Source: CALODP01 sp942492055 (GTDB lineage Bacteria; Bacteroidota; Ignavibacteria; Ignavibacteriales; Melioribacteraceae). From it: a DNA stretch of 64,000 bases. The stretch is taken from contig CALODP010000007.1 in assembly GCA_942492055.1 (NCBI GenBank), positions 46,191-110,190 of the forward strand, written 5' to 3'. Under the pieces are notes generated by a model that did no database searches, was not told where the DNA came from, and saw only the letters and a program-made list of their open reading frames with translations. Position numbers and translations under genes: made by a program. This document shows, one piece after another, positions 12,302 to 19,826 of this stretch. Every line of letters starts with the position of its first letter. The stretch's first letter is position 1.

Positions 12302-12475
12302 AAGAGAAAGATAGGGACAAGGGCACTGACCACGAAGGCACGGACCACGAAAGACATGATGGGCACAAGGGCTTTAACCACGAAGGCACGGACCACGAAA
12401 GGCACGAAAGACATGATGGGCACAAGGGCTTTAACCACGAAGGCACGGACCACGAAAGGCACGAAAGACACGAAC
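12302..12475. repeat. Tandem repeat, two exact ~57-bp units plus a degenerate one
   Basis: Units at 12361-12417 and 12418-12474 are nearly identical, beginning GGGCACAAGGGCTTTAACCA; a shorter diverged unit lies at 12302-12360. Each unit is itself built of ACCACGAA / GGCACGAAAG words. Several long ORFs across the region are frames lacking stop codons and not genes. Confidence 0.85.
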
Positions 12476-12510
12476 GAGGGGAAGAACATAGCTTATCGAT
12501 TTTCTTTTTT

Positions 12511-12575
12511 ATTCTTTTGTGCTTTTCGTGCTTTTCGTGCTTTTCGTGTTTTTCGTGGTTTTCGTGGTTTTGGTG
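12511..12575. repeat. Inverted-orientation (TTTTCGTG)n repeat
   Basis: Runs of GCTTTTCGTG / TTTTTCGTG / GTTTTCGTG are the reverse complement of the ACGAAAA words at 11876-11904 and 12302-12475, so the GxxExxY gene sits beside oppositely oriented repeat blocks that could fold into a long hairpin. Confidence 0.75.
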
Positions 12576-12580
12576 GTGCA

Positions 12581-13810
12581 TTATTTTTCCTCCGGTTTGG
12601 GGAAACTTAACAGCATGTCGCGGTAATATTCGTATTGTTTTTGACGCAACTCAATTTCGCGTGGTAATCCTTCCGTAATTGAGTTTGTTACTGTATCAAA
12701 CTTATCAAGAATTGTAACGATACGCTCTTTTTCTTCGAGAGAAGGGTTGGGAATACGAATACTCTCTAAGTTCTTTTTATTTAGCTTCGGCTGAGCTGCG
12801 CCCGAGATATATGGCGTTAAGTCAATACTATTCAGATAGTACTCAATATATCTTCGCTCAGCATATGTTTCGAATTCAAGAACATGAGCATGATTGTTGA
12901 CCCAAGTTTTGCCACTAATGCTAAATGCTATTGGCGTATTCCTAGCCAATAGATTTGCGCCATCTTCAGAAACCAGTAGAAAATCTCCTTCAAAGATATA
13001 GTCTTTTACGTAATCGACAATCCCCGATGCCCCATAATAAGGAATTTCACCCGTTTCCCTCAAGCTGCTCGTGATAGGTTTTCTCTTTGAATCAAGATTC
13101 TCTGCTAGTTCCCCCAAAGTCCTCCACTCAACCCCTTTCGTGCTTTTCGTGTCTTTCGTGGTTACTGTGGTAACCGTAGTTTCCTCATCAAAGCTCAGCA
13201 ACCGATCGCGATAGTAACTGTATTGTTTTCTACGGGCGGTCAGCTCGGCGGTCAGCTCGGCGGTCAGCTCGGTAAATTTATCCAGGATACGAACAATTTC
13301 CGCCTGTATCTCCAGAGATTTCTCCGGGTTATCCGGGCATGGGATGGGGATTTGGAGTTTCCCTATTTCTCCCAAGTTGATCTTTATTGGTGTCGCATGA
13401 ACAAGGGTTCTTTTATAGAGTTCAGCTTTGCCATTGCCACTTCCAATTATATGCATTAGATATTTTGACAGAACAACTGCTTGATTTGCACGTATTAAGG
13501 TTAGCGTTACATAGTATGCAAGGGGATCATCATTTTCAACAATAGCACAAGTTCCTATGTCACCAATCCTTGTCATAAACAGGTCATTTTTCCGAGGCTT
13601 ATATTTATATCTTTCATAATCTTCATATGAGATACATTTTTTTGTTGCATATAGGTCATTGATGTTTTGAACGCTAACAAATGGAACTCCAGAATTTGTG
13701 TATTTGGGTGTTTGATGTGTACCATCATATATTTCTGCTATCTCCCCCAACGTCTTCCACTCCACCTCAACGCCATCGAGCAGTTTTTCCATAAAATTTA
13801 TATTGGTCAT
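12581..13810 (-). CDS. hsdS: Type I restriction enzyme specificity subunit S (HsdS)
   Basis: This 409-aa protein sets the DNA recognition sequence of the type I enzyme. It has two target recognition domains, each starting with the family's entry motif: VEWKTLGEIAEIYDGTH (~15-31) and VEWRTLGELAENLDSKR (~222-238), and each ending in a conserved helix with RKQYSYYRDRLLSF or RQKQYEYYRDMLLSF. Between them, residues ~180-191 are a triple TAEL repeat encoded by three identical 12-bp units (13236-13271), and residues ~213-221 (TTKDTKSTKG) are translated from the same ACGAAA repeat found around the operon. It starts with an ATGA overlap with the rhuM-like gene. Two TRDs imply a bipartite asymmetric site; the bases cannot be read from sequence. 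Confidence 0.95.
   Translation of the reverse strand: MTNINFMEKLLDGVEVEWKTLGEIAEIYDGTHQTPKYTNSGVPFVSVQNINDLYATKKCISYEDYERYKYKPRKNDLFMTRIGDIGTCAIVENDDPLAYYVTLTLIRANQAVVLSKYLMHIIGSGNGKAELYKRTLVHATPIKINLGEIGKLQIPIPCPDNPEKSLEIQAEIVRILDKFTELTAELTAELTARRKQYSYYRDRLLSFDEETTVTTVTTKDTKSTKGVEWRTLGELAENLDSKRKPITSSLRETGEIPYYGASGIVDYVKDYIFEGDFLLVSEDGANLLARNTPIAFSISGKTWVNNHAHVLEFETYAERRYIEYYLNSIDLTPYISGAAQPKLNKKNLESIRIPNPSLEEKERIVTILDKFDTVTNSITEGLPREIELRQKQYEYYRDMLLSFPKPEEK
13236..13271 (-). repeat. Three perfect 12-bp tandem units encoding (TAEL)3 in hsdS
   Basis: GCGGTCAGCTCG is repeated exactly three times at 13236-13247, 13248-13259 and 13260-13271. In the EcoR124 family, two versus three TAEL copies set a 6- or 7-bp spacer in the recognition site. 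Confidence 0.95.
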
Positions 13811-14832
13811 TCTTTGCCACCTTTTTTGCGGCTCTCTTTTTTAGCCTGTTTTTCCAATTTAGAAATGGTTTTCAGGTAGGCTTTCTCAACTTCTTCCAGT
13901 GTTTTGGCTTTATACTTTCTGTATTCAATTAAAGCTTTTTCTTTAGCTTCTGCATAAGATATATTTCCGGCATTTTCTAACAGATTACGGCCTGTGGAAG
14001 TTAAAATTTTATCCAGTTCATATACATAGTCGGCCATACGCATTTCCCGCTGTTCGATGGCGTTAAGTTCAGCCAGATCAAAATAGGCCGAAACAAGGTT
14101 ATTCAGCACCCGCAGTTCCTGCTCGCTGAGGTAGTTTTTGGCTATCATCGCTTCGGCCTGCGTCGGCTGACTACCTTTAAAGTTACTGAGGCCTGCAAAT
14201 GGTTTGTCACTGTCCACCCGAAGATAAATCACTTCGCTGGCTGTATGACCGTGAGCGGCAAAGTGAAGTTTGTTTTGTACTATTTTGAAAAACTTAACGC
14301 TTTCCCCGCTTCTAGGATCATAGTCTGTGGCTGTAGCGTATAAGTCCAGCACCTGGCGGTACATAACTTTTTCGCTGGAGCGGATGTCACGGATTCTATC
14401 AAGCAGTTCTTTCCAGTAGTTACCGCCACCCAGGTTTTTCAAACGCTCATCATCCATTGTAAAGCCTTTTATAATGTATTCTTTCAGGCGTTCGGTAGCC
14501 CAAATACGAAATTTTGTCGCTATGTTTGATTTTATTCTGTAGCCTAATGAAATAATCATATCAAGATTATAAAAAGGTATCTCTCGTTGCACTTTGCGAT
14601 TCCCTTCTAATCGAACTTGTCGGAAATTCCGACAGGTTGAATCTTTGTCCAATTCACCTTCTTCATAAATATTTTTGATATGTTCTACCACATTTGTTCT
14701 GGAAGACTGATAAAGCTCCGCCATTTGTTGTTGCGAAAGCCATACATTTTCATCTTCAAGTCGTACATCTATTTTGTTGATACCGTCATCAGATCGGTAA
14801 ATAATTATATTTCCTTTTTGTTCTTCGCTCAT
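13807..14832 (-). CDS. RhuM-family protein (DNA-binding-like) inside the hsd operon
   Basis: This 341-aa protein matches the RhuM family by its start (IIYRSDDGINKIDVRLEDEN), the helix-turn-helix-like segment VWLSQQQMAELYQSSRTNVVEHI (~29-51), the CRNFRQVRLEGNRKVQREIP patch and LDMIISLGYRIKSNIATKFRIWATERLKEYIIKGF. RhuM is named from a Salmonella pathogenicity island; its biochemical role is unknown. Copies frequently ride inside type I restriction operons, as here: ATGA overlaps join it to both hsdM (upstream) and hsdS (downstream), so its dosage is tied to the methylase. The C-terminal third is a charged helix ending KKESRKKGGKE, plausibly nucleic-acid contacting. Regulatory or protective role is inference only. 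Confidence 0.9.
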   Translation of the reverse strand: MSEEQKGNIIIYRSDDGINKIDVRLEDENVWLSQQQMAELYQSSRTNVVEHIKNIYEEGELDKDSTCRNFRQVRLEGNRKVQREIPFYNLDMIISLGYRIKSNIATKFRIWATERLKEYIIKGFTMDDERLKNLGGGNYWKELLDRIRDIRSSEKVMYRQVLDLYATATDYDPRSGESVKFFKIVQNKLHFAAHGHTASEVIYLRVDSDKPFAGLSNFKGSQPTQAEAMIAKNYLSEQELRVLNNLVSAYFDLAELNAIEQREMRMADYVYELDKILTSTGRNLLENAGNISYAEAKEKALIEYRKYKAKTLEEVEKAYLKTISKLEKQAKKESRKKGGKE

Positions 14833-16367
14833 CCCTCAATCTCCCGTACAATTTCATCAATTTCGGTACGGAGCGTATTGATTTTACCAACGGTTGCAGC
14901 AATCTCTTTGTTTAGCTTTTCTATATCAATCACCTCGCGGGTATCTTTGGCTTCTACATAACTACTGACGGAGAGGTTATAGTCGTTTTCGGCAATTATG
15001 TTGTTATCCACCGATTCCGCAAAGTAATCTAACTTCTCGTTGCTATCGAAGGCCTGCATAATCTGCTCAATGTGCTCTTCAGTAAGGACATTGTTATTAG
15101 TCTCCTTCTTAAAGAGCTCGCTTGCGTCAATAAACCTGGTATTAGTATCAGCCTTGTGCTTAGAGAGAACCAGAATATTTACGGCAATAGAAGTACCGAA
15201 GAATAGATTTGGCGCGAGTGAGATTACAGTCTCGATATAGTTGTTATCCACCAGATACTGACGGATTTTCCTTTCGGCTCCGTTACGGTAGAAAATACCG
15301 GGAAAACAGACAATAGCTGCCCGGCCTTTACTCGAAAGATAGCTCAGGGCATGGAGAACAAAGGCAAAATCGGCCTTCGATTTAGGGGCAAGAACACCGG
15401 CCGGCGCAAAACGTTCGTCATTAATCAGGGTCGGGTCGTCACTGCCAATCCACTTAACCGAATATGGCGGATTAGAGACTATCGCGTCAAAAGGTTTTTC
15501 ATCCCCAAAATGAGGGGCGATCAGGGTATTCCCCAGTTTGATATTAAACTTATCGTAATTTATGTTGTGCAAAAACATATTCATTCGGGCAAGGTTGTAG
15601 GTAGTATGATTAATCTCCTGCCCGAAAAAACCCTCTTCGATGATATGATCGTCGAAGTGCTTTTTAGCTTGCAACAGAAGAGAACCCGAACCGCATGCCG
15701 GATCGAATATTTTATTAACACTGGTCTGCTTGTGCATAGCGAGCCGGGCAATCAGCTTGGAAACATGCTGCGGAGTGAAAAACTCCCCACCCGATTTACC
15801 GGCATTGGCGGCATAGTTAGAGATAAGGAACTCGTAGGCATCGCCAAACAGATCGATCTGACTACCGTGAAAACCACCGAATTGAAGTCCGGCCACCCCT
15901 TTTAGAACAGCTGCCAGCCGGGTATTCTTATCGGCAACCGTATTACCGAGGCGGTTGCTTGTTGTATCAAAATCAGCAAACAAGCCTTTGATATCATCTT
16001 CCGAAGGATAGCCATTAGCTGAACTTTCAATGGCGGTAAAGATATTGGCGAGATCGGTATTCAGACTATCGTTTGTATTGGCCTCCTTGACGATATTAGC
16101 GAAGAGCTGACTGGGATAAATAAAGTAGCCCTTTGTCTTAACCGCGTCCTCCTTTATATCGGGAGAGATTACACTATCGTCAAGCTCCGCATAGTTAATC
16201 TCGTCACCGGCTTCGATGTAGCTTGAAAAGTTTTCACTGATAAAGCGGTAAAAGAGGGTACCTAGAACATATTGTTTGAAATCCCATCCATCCACTGCGC
16301 CCCTTACATCATTGGCTATCTGCCAGATCTGGCGCTGCAATGCCGCACGTTGCTGATTGCTTGTCAT
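14829..16367 (-). CDS. hsdM: Type I restriction-modification N6-adenine methyltransferase (HsdM)
   Basis: This 512-aa protein is the methylation subunit; with HsdS it methylates adenine in the recognition site and protects host DNA. The N-terminal helical domain (WQIANDVRGAVDGWDFKQYV, ~15-34) is typical of HsdM_N. The SAM-binding motif FDPACGSGSLLLQ (~216-228) and catalytic NPPY (SNPPYSVKW, ~296-304) are intact, as is GGEFFTPQHVSKLIARL. The C-terminus has the conserved coiled coil that contacts HsdS. It is the first gene of the operon; about 515 bp of non-coding DNA upstream should hold the promoter. No evident damage. Confidence 0.97.
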   Translation of the reverse strand: MTSNQQRAALQRQIWQIANDVRGAVDGWDFKQYVLGTLFYRFISENFSSYIEAGDEINYAELDDSVISPDIKEDAVKTKGYFIYPSQLFANIVKEANTNDSLNTDLANIFTAIESSANGYPSEDDIKGLFADFDTTSNRLGNTVADKNTRLAAVLKGVAGLQFGGFHGSQIDLFGDAYEFLISNYAANAGKSGGEFFTPQHVSKLIARLAMHKQTSVNKIFDPACGSGSLLLQAKKHFDDHIIEEGFFGQEINHTTYNLARMNMFLHNINYDKFNIKLGNTLIAPHFGDEKPFDAIVSNPPYSVKWIGSDDPTLINDERFAPAGVLAPKSKADFAFVLHALSYLSSKGRAAIVCFPGIFYRNGAERKIRQYLVDNNYIETVISLAPNLFFGTSIAVNILVLSKHKADTNTRFIDASELFKKETNNNVLTEEHIEQIMQAFDSNEKLDYFAESVDNNIIAENDYNLSVSSYVEAKDTREVIDIEKLNKEIAATVGKINTLRTEIDEIVREIEG

Positions 16368-16882
16368 CTATAAACTCCTAATTCCTAAATTCGGCTTTTT
16401 ATCATCTTCTTCATTACGTACTGCTACTCATTCATTTTCAAATTCACCCTCAGACTAATTCCGATCCGGACGAATATCACAAAACAGCTCGTATTGATAC
16501 ATCATCGGTTAACAAACGGTATAGAAACATACGGATCGCAAGACTATCACAGGGTTCTATCGAAAAAGCGCCATGACCTTATAATGGTATTCAAGGGAGG
16601 CAACAAATAGAGCGCACATATAATAATTAATTTTGTAAAAATAAGGAAATGAAATCCTTAACTCAAACTCCCGGAGAGAAATTAGGGGAATGATGAGGAG
16701 ACATATGATATGAATACTAACTTGTTGATTTCTTGAGATGAATCATTGCTTAAAGCAAAAAAAATCATTTGGGTTGTTTTTACAATTATCTACTTGAATA
16801 GTTTTTGAGGCTAGTTTGCTCCAAACATTATCATATATAACATCGCCTACCCATGCTAATACGAGCTGTTGTGGGTTGTGGA
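16368..16882. promoter_or_regulatory. Upstream region of the hsd operon
   Basis: This 515-bp gap carries no recognisable gene, RNA or repeat. It must hold the promoter of hsdM on its left side and the 3' end of the DUF1848 transcript on its right. Confidence 0.4.
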
Positions 16883-17812
16883 TTATCCAAAAAGCGTATT
16901 TATCACAATCGATTTAGCTTTTCTTTCCATTATTCTATCCTTTTCTTCAACTTCTCCTGAAATCAGAGGTGAAATAGATGAATGTTTACTACAATTATCA
17001 ATTACTACTTGGTGATTGAAATTAGCATAGCAATACAAGCACTCATGCTTACATGTGTTATATGCTCCAATGTCAACGCTTTCTATACACCCACATTCAT
17101 TTCGCTGATTCTTATCTTTTGAAGCATGAATCTTTCTCTTTAAAATTCTTTCAATTAACACATTATCAATACATCTATTATGGTTTATACCAAGAGATGT
17201 CAATTCAATATTTTCAGCACATGTTTCAAGTGACAAATTATATTTATTTGTTATCCTCTTTAGCCCTTTGGATAAATATTTCATATCAGTTTCTGGAATT
17301 TCTCTGACAGTTGTCCCAGAAAGATTTCTTTTACATTTTTTGTATAGGTCTATAAAACTAATTACGCATTTTTCAGTATAAGGATTAAGTCTTTCAGCAA
17401 TTGAATCAAAATATTTTAGATGGTACTCAATTGTATATTTTTCAGAAAGTAATATAGGATCATATCTCCATATGACTTTTTCCTTACCAATCATTTTGGA
17501 TAATTCGATAAAAGTATTAATGATTTCGTTTTTCTTAGGAACATTTGGCTCTAAGTCTGTACTATATGAATTAATTGTAAATTGAAAATAATATTTATAA
17601 TCAGATAGCTCTGATAACCTGTCAATAAATGGTTTTGGATTTTTTGTCCAGAATACAAAACAATCTACATGTTCTGGCAATAATGAAACCTTACTTATGT
17701 GATTTTTATTTATAGGATTTCTGACATATACAAAGCCTTCTTTAATCCTATTATAAAACCAATCACTATAAAAAGCAGGAATATCTGTACGTCTACTTGC
17801 GCTTATTATCAT
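16883..17812 (-). CDS. DUF1848 family protein with C-terminal radical-SAM-like cysteine motif
   Basis: The 309-aa protein begins with the DUF1848 hallmark MIISASRRTDIPAFYSDWFY and continues VYVRNPINKNHISKVSL, DCFVFWTKNPKPFIDRL and VIWRYDPIL. Near the end lies CGCIESVDIGAYNTC then KHECLYCYAN, giving C254-x3-C258-x2-C261, the spacing of a radical-SAM [4Fe-4S] site, but at the C-terminus instead of the N-terminus. Two further cysteines (C240, C242) precede it. The reaction and substrate are unknown for the family. It overlaps the upstream Cys-rich methyltransferase-like gene by ATGA, so they form a two-gene unit. Codon and base use is clearly more AT-rich than the hsd operon, suggesting separate acquisition. 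Confidence 0.88.
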   Translation of the reverse strand: MIISASRRTDIPAFYSDWFYNRIKEGFVYVRNPINKNHISKVSLLPEHVDCFVFWTKNPKPFIDRLSELSDYKYYFQFTINSYSTDLEPNVPKKNEIINTFIELSKMIGKEKVIWRYDPILLSEKYTIEYHLKYFDSIAERLNPYTEKCVISFIDLYKKCKRNLSGTTVREIPETDMKYLSKGLKRITNKYNLSLETCAENIELTSLGINHNRCIDNVLIERILKRKIHASKDKNQRNECGCIESVDIGAYNTCKHECLYCYANFNHQVVIDNCSKHSSISPLISGEVEEKDRIMERKAKSIVINTLFG

Positions 17813-18651
17813 AATGCCTCTTTTTTAATAACCATCTGAGCAGTACTACCGCATTTCCTCCAAGTTTCATATTTATTCCTAATTGCTTGTGGAATAGGAA
17901 CAATTAAATCATCTGAGGGATGCCTTTCTCCATAATCTTGATACCCCTTAAAATGATACCTACTCGCTGAATATGTTCCGTCCTCATTGAGTAAATCTAA
18001 TAAAACTTGAAAGTTTTCTCTAACTGTAAAATGATTTGTGTCATTAATTATTATATATGAGTTTATAGGCATTGTACTGATTATTTCATCCCTCAATGTA
18101 GTTAAAAATCCGTTTACATTTATTCCTACTTTGGGTAAATGTGAGATTAAATACGAAAGAATCAATACGTTTGGAATAAAATCTAATTCTGAATATTGAT
18201 CAAAAACATCTTCATAATAGAAACTAATATTTCTATTGTCATTATTCCGTACCGAATTAGTTATTTGTTCGTGTACATCAATCCATAGATTATTTAAATC
18301 AAATCCTTTATATGTTATTGATGAATCTGGTAATGAATAGTTTATTCCAAATAACTCTGATGCAGGCCCACACCCAATAGAAAGTATACTTAATTCTTGT
18401 AGTTGAGACAAATCCACATCTAGATTAAAAAGATGGGCAATTTCAGAACTCTTCGCATATATATATTCACACACATAATGATATATAAGATTCTGACAAT
18501 CATAGTCTCTTGTACTATTAAAGTTATGTATTGAGTTAAAACAGCGGGAGCAGCTTCCCTCACAATTTTCATTTTGACAATCTTCGCATTGCTCATCACC
18601 TCTTGAGTATGCTTCATCACAAAACGCAACTAATTCTGGAATTGTAATCAT
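17809..18651 (-). CDS. Cys-rich SAM-dependent methyltransferase-like protein
   Basis: This 280-aa protein has a Rossmann methyltransferase core: motif I ILSIGCGPASELFG (~89-102), an acidic motif II in TYKGFDLNNLWID (~114-126) and NVLILSYLISHLPK (motif IV/V region, ~160-173). Ahead of it is an unusual cysteine-rich N-terminus with Cys at about 11, 22, 25, 30, 34, 37, 52 and 61, including CEDCQNENCEGSCSRC, which looks able to bind zinc or an iron-sulfur cluster. The substrate is not evident. It is coupled by a 4-nt overlap to the DUF1848 gene behind it. The pair could be a modification system; nothing in the sequence proves a defence role. Confidence 0.7.
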   Translation of the reverse strand: MITIPELVAFCDEAYSRGDEQCEDCQNENCEGSCSRCFNSIHNFNSTRDYDCQNLIYHYVCEYIYAKSSEIAHLFNLDVDLSQLQELSILSIGCGPASELFGINYSLPDSSITYKGFDLNNLWIDVHEQITNSVRNNDNRNISFYYEDVFDQYSELDFIPNVLILSYLISHLPKVGINVNGFLTTLRDEIISTMPINSYIIINDTNHFTVRENFQVLLDLLNEDGTYSASRYHFKGYQDYGERHPSDDLIVPIPQAIRNKYETWRKCGSTAQMVIKKEAL

Positions 18652-19351
18652 TAATGGTCCTCAATTTACATAAAGTTATGGTCACCTTGTTACAACATCT
18701 ACAAACTGAGATTTTTCAACTGTTGTATATATGAAATCACAAGCAAATTTATTCAATTTATCAGTTAAATTTAATCAAAATAATTAATTACTCAAATAAA
18801 ATCTATCTAATAATATCTTATCAATTATTTATTTTTCTTTATCCTTGGAATCAATTATTAGCATGCGGAAAAGAAATAAAGTAGCCTAAAAGATTGTTAA
18901 TTCACAATCTTTCTTCTTGCGGTAACACGAGCTGATTCATCAAGAAAAAATTACGCTACCTAATACAGTTTGCAGAGGAAAAAGCTATTCGTATATGGAT
19001 TCTCGTTAGATATTAGAGATTACCCAAAAGTGATCACTACAAACTCATCCCCTAGAGGAATGAAGCAAGAGACGAAGGTTTGGGTCCCAAGATCCCGACA
19101 AAGTCGGGAGGGATGAGTTTGGAATGATTACACTATGGAATCTCTAATAACCGATTGCTCCAACATACCTCATTCCCTTGACGCATCAAGACAAAAGTAC
19201 ACCCAAAAAACAAAAAGAGTGACAAATAAAACCGGGATTGTAAAAAGGAGGGGACAACAAAATCCGGGACAAAGAAAGAAGAAGTAAAAGAAAACCGGTT
19301 TTACGCTAACTTACTGTAAAGCTATTTCAGGACATGACCTCCCTCCTTTCG
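18652..19351. other. Non-coding AT-rich region with repeat remnants
   Basis: About 700 bp with no supported gene. CCCGACAAAGTCGGGA (about 19095-19110) is a perfect small hairpin that recurs near 58263. GCATCAAGACAAAAGTACACC (about 19184-19204) is shared with the dispersed element at about 61650, so fragments of that repeat family reach here. Confidence 0.5.
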
Positions 19352-19818
19352 GGTTGCTGAGCGGAGTCGAAGCACGGAATCATTCCTCCACTCGGTTGCT
19401 GAGCGGAGTCGAAGCACGGAAACATTCCGACACCCTTCGGAATCGTTCCGACACCCTTCGGAAACATTCCGACACCCTTCGGAATCGTTCCGCCCCCTTC
19501 GGAAAGATCCGGAACACCTTCGGAAACATTCCGCCACCCTTCGGAATCGTTCCGACACCATTCGGAAACGTTCCGCCCCCTTCGGAAACATTCCGACACC
19601 CTTCGGAAAGATCCGGAACACCTTCGGAAACATCCCGACACCATTCGGAATCGTTCCGCCACCCTTCGGAAACATTCCGACACCCTTCGGAAACGTCCCG
19701 CCACTCTCGGAATCGTTCCGACACCCTTCGGAAACATCCCGCCCCCTTCGGAATCGTTCCGCCCCCTTCGGAAACATTCCGACACCCTTCGGAAACATCC
19801 CGCCACTCACCGGAATCG
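19352..19818. repeat. Array of ~21-bp units with internal inverted repeats
   Basis: Roughly 22 units alternate TTCCG and CGGAA words, for example TTCCGACACCCTTCGGAAAC, so every unit and every unit junction can fold as a short hairpin. Linkers alternate between ACA and TCG. Higher-order copies are visible: the segment with ATCCGGAACACC occurs twice about 118 bp apart. The array opens with two 28-bp copies of GGTTGCTGAGCGGAGTCGAA and following bases at 19352 and 19394, 42 bp apart, i.e. two units. Because units are 20-21 bp and lack stops, four frames stay open for more than 140 codons; these are not genes. Confidence 0.9.
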
Positions 19819-19826
19819 TCAATCAC
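19819..19826. repeat. IS target-site duplication, left copy
   Basis: TCAATCAC directly precedes the left terminal inverted repeat and is repeated exactly at 21144-21151. Confidence 0.95.

Noticed and set aside
12181..12678. Several 80-165-codon ORFs with KHEKHE or KDTNEGK-like composition
   Set aside because: They are translations of the ACGAAA tandem repeats and of the antisense of GxxExxY.
19352..19818. CRISPR-like array
   Set aside because: Units are contiguous 20-21-bp repeats with 3-bp alternating linkers; there are no unique spacers and no cas genes.
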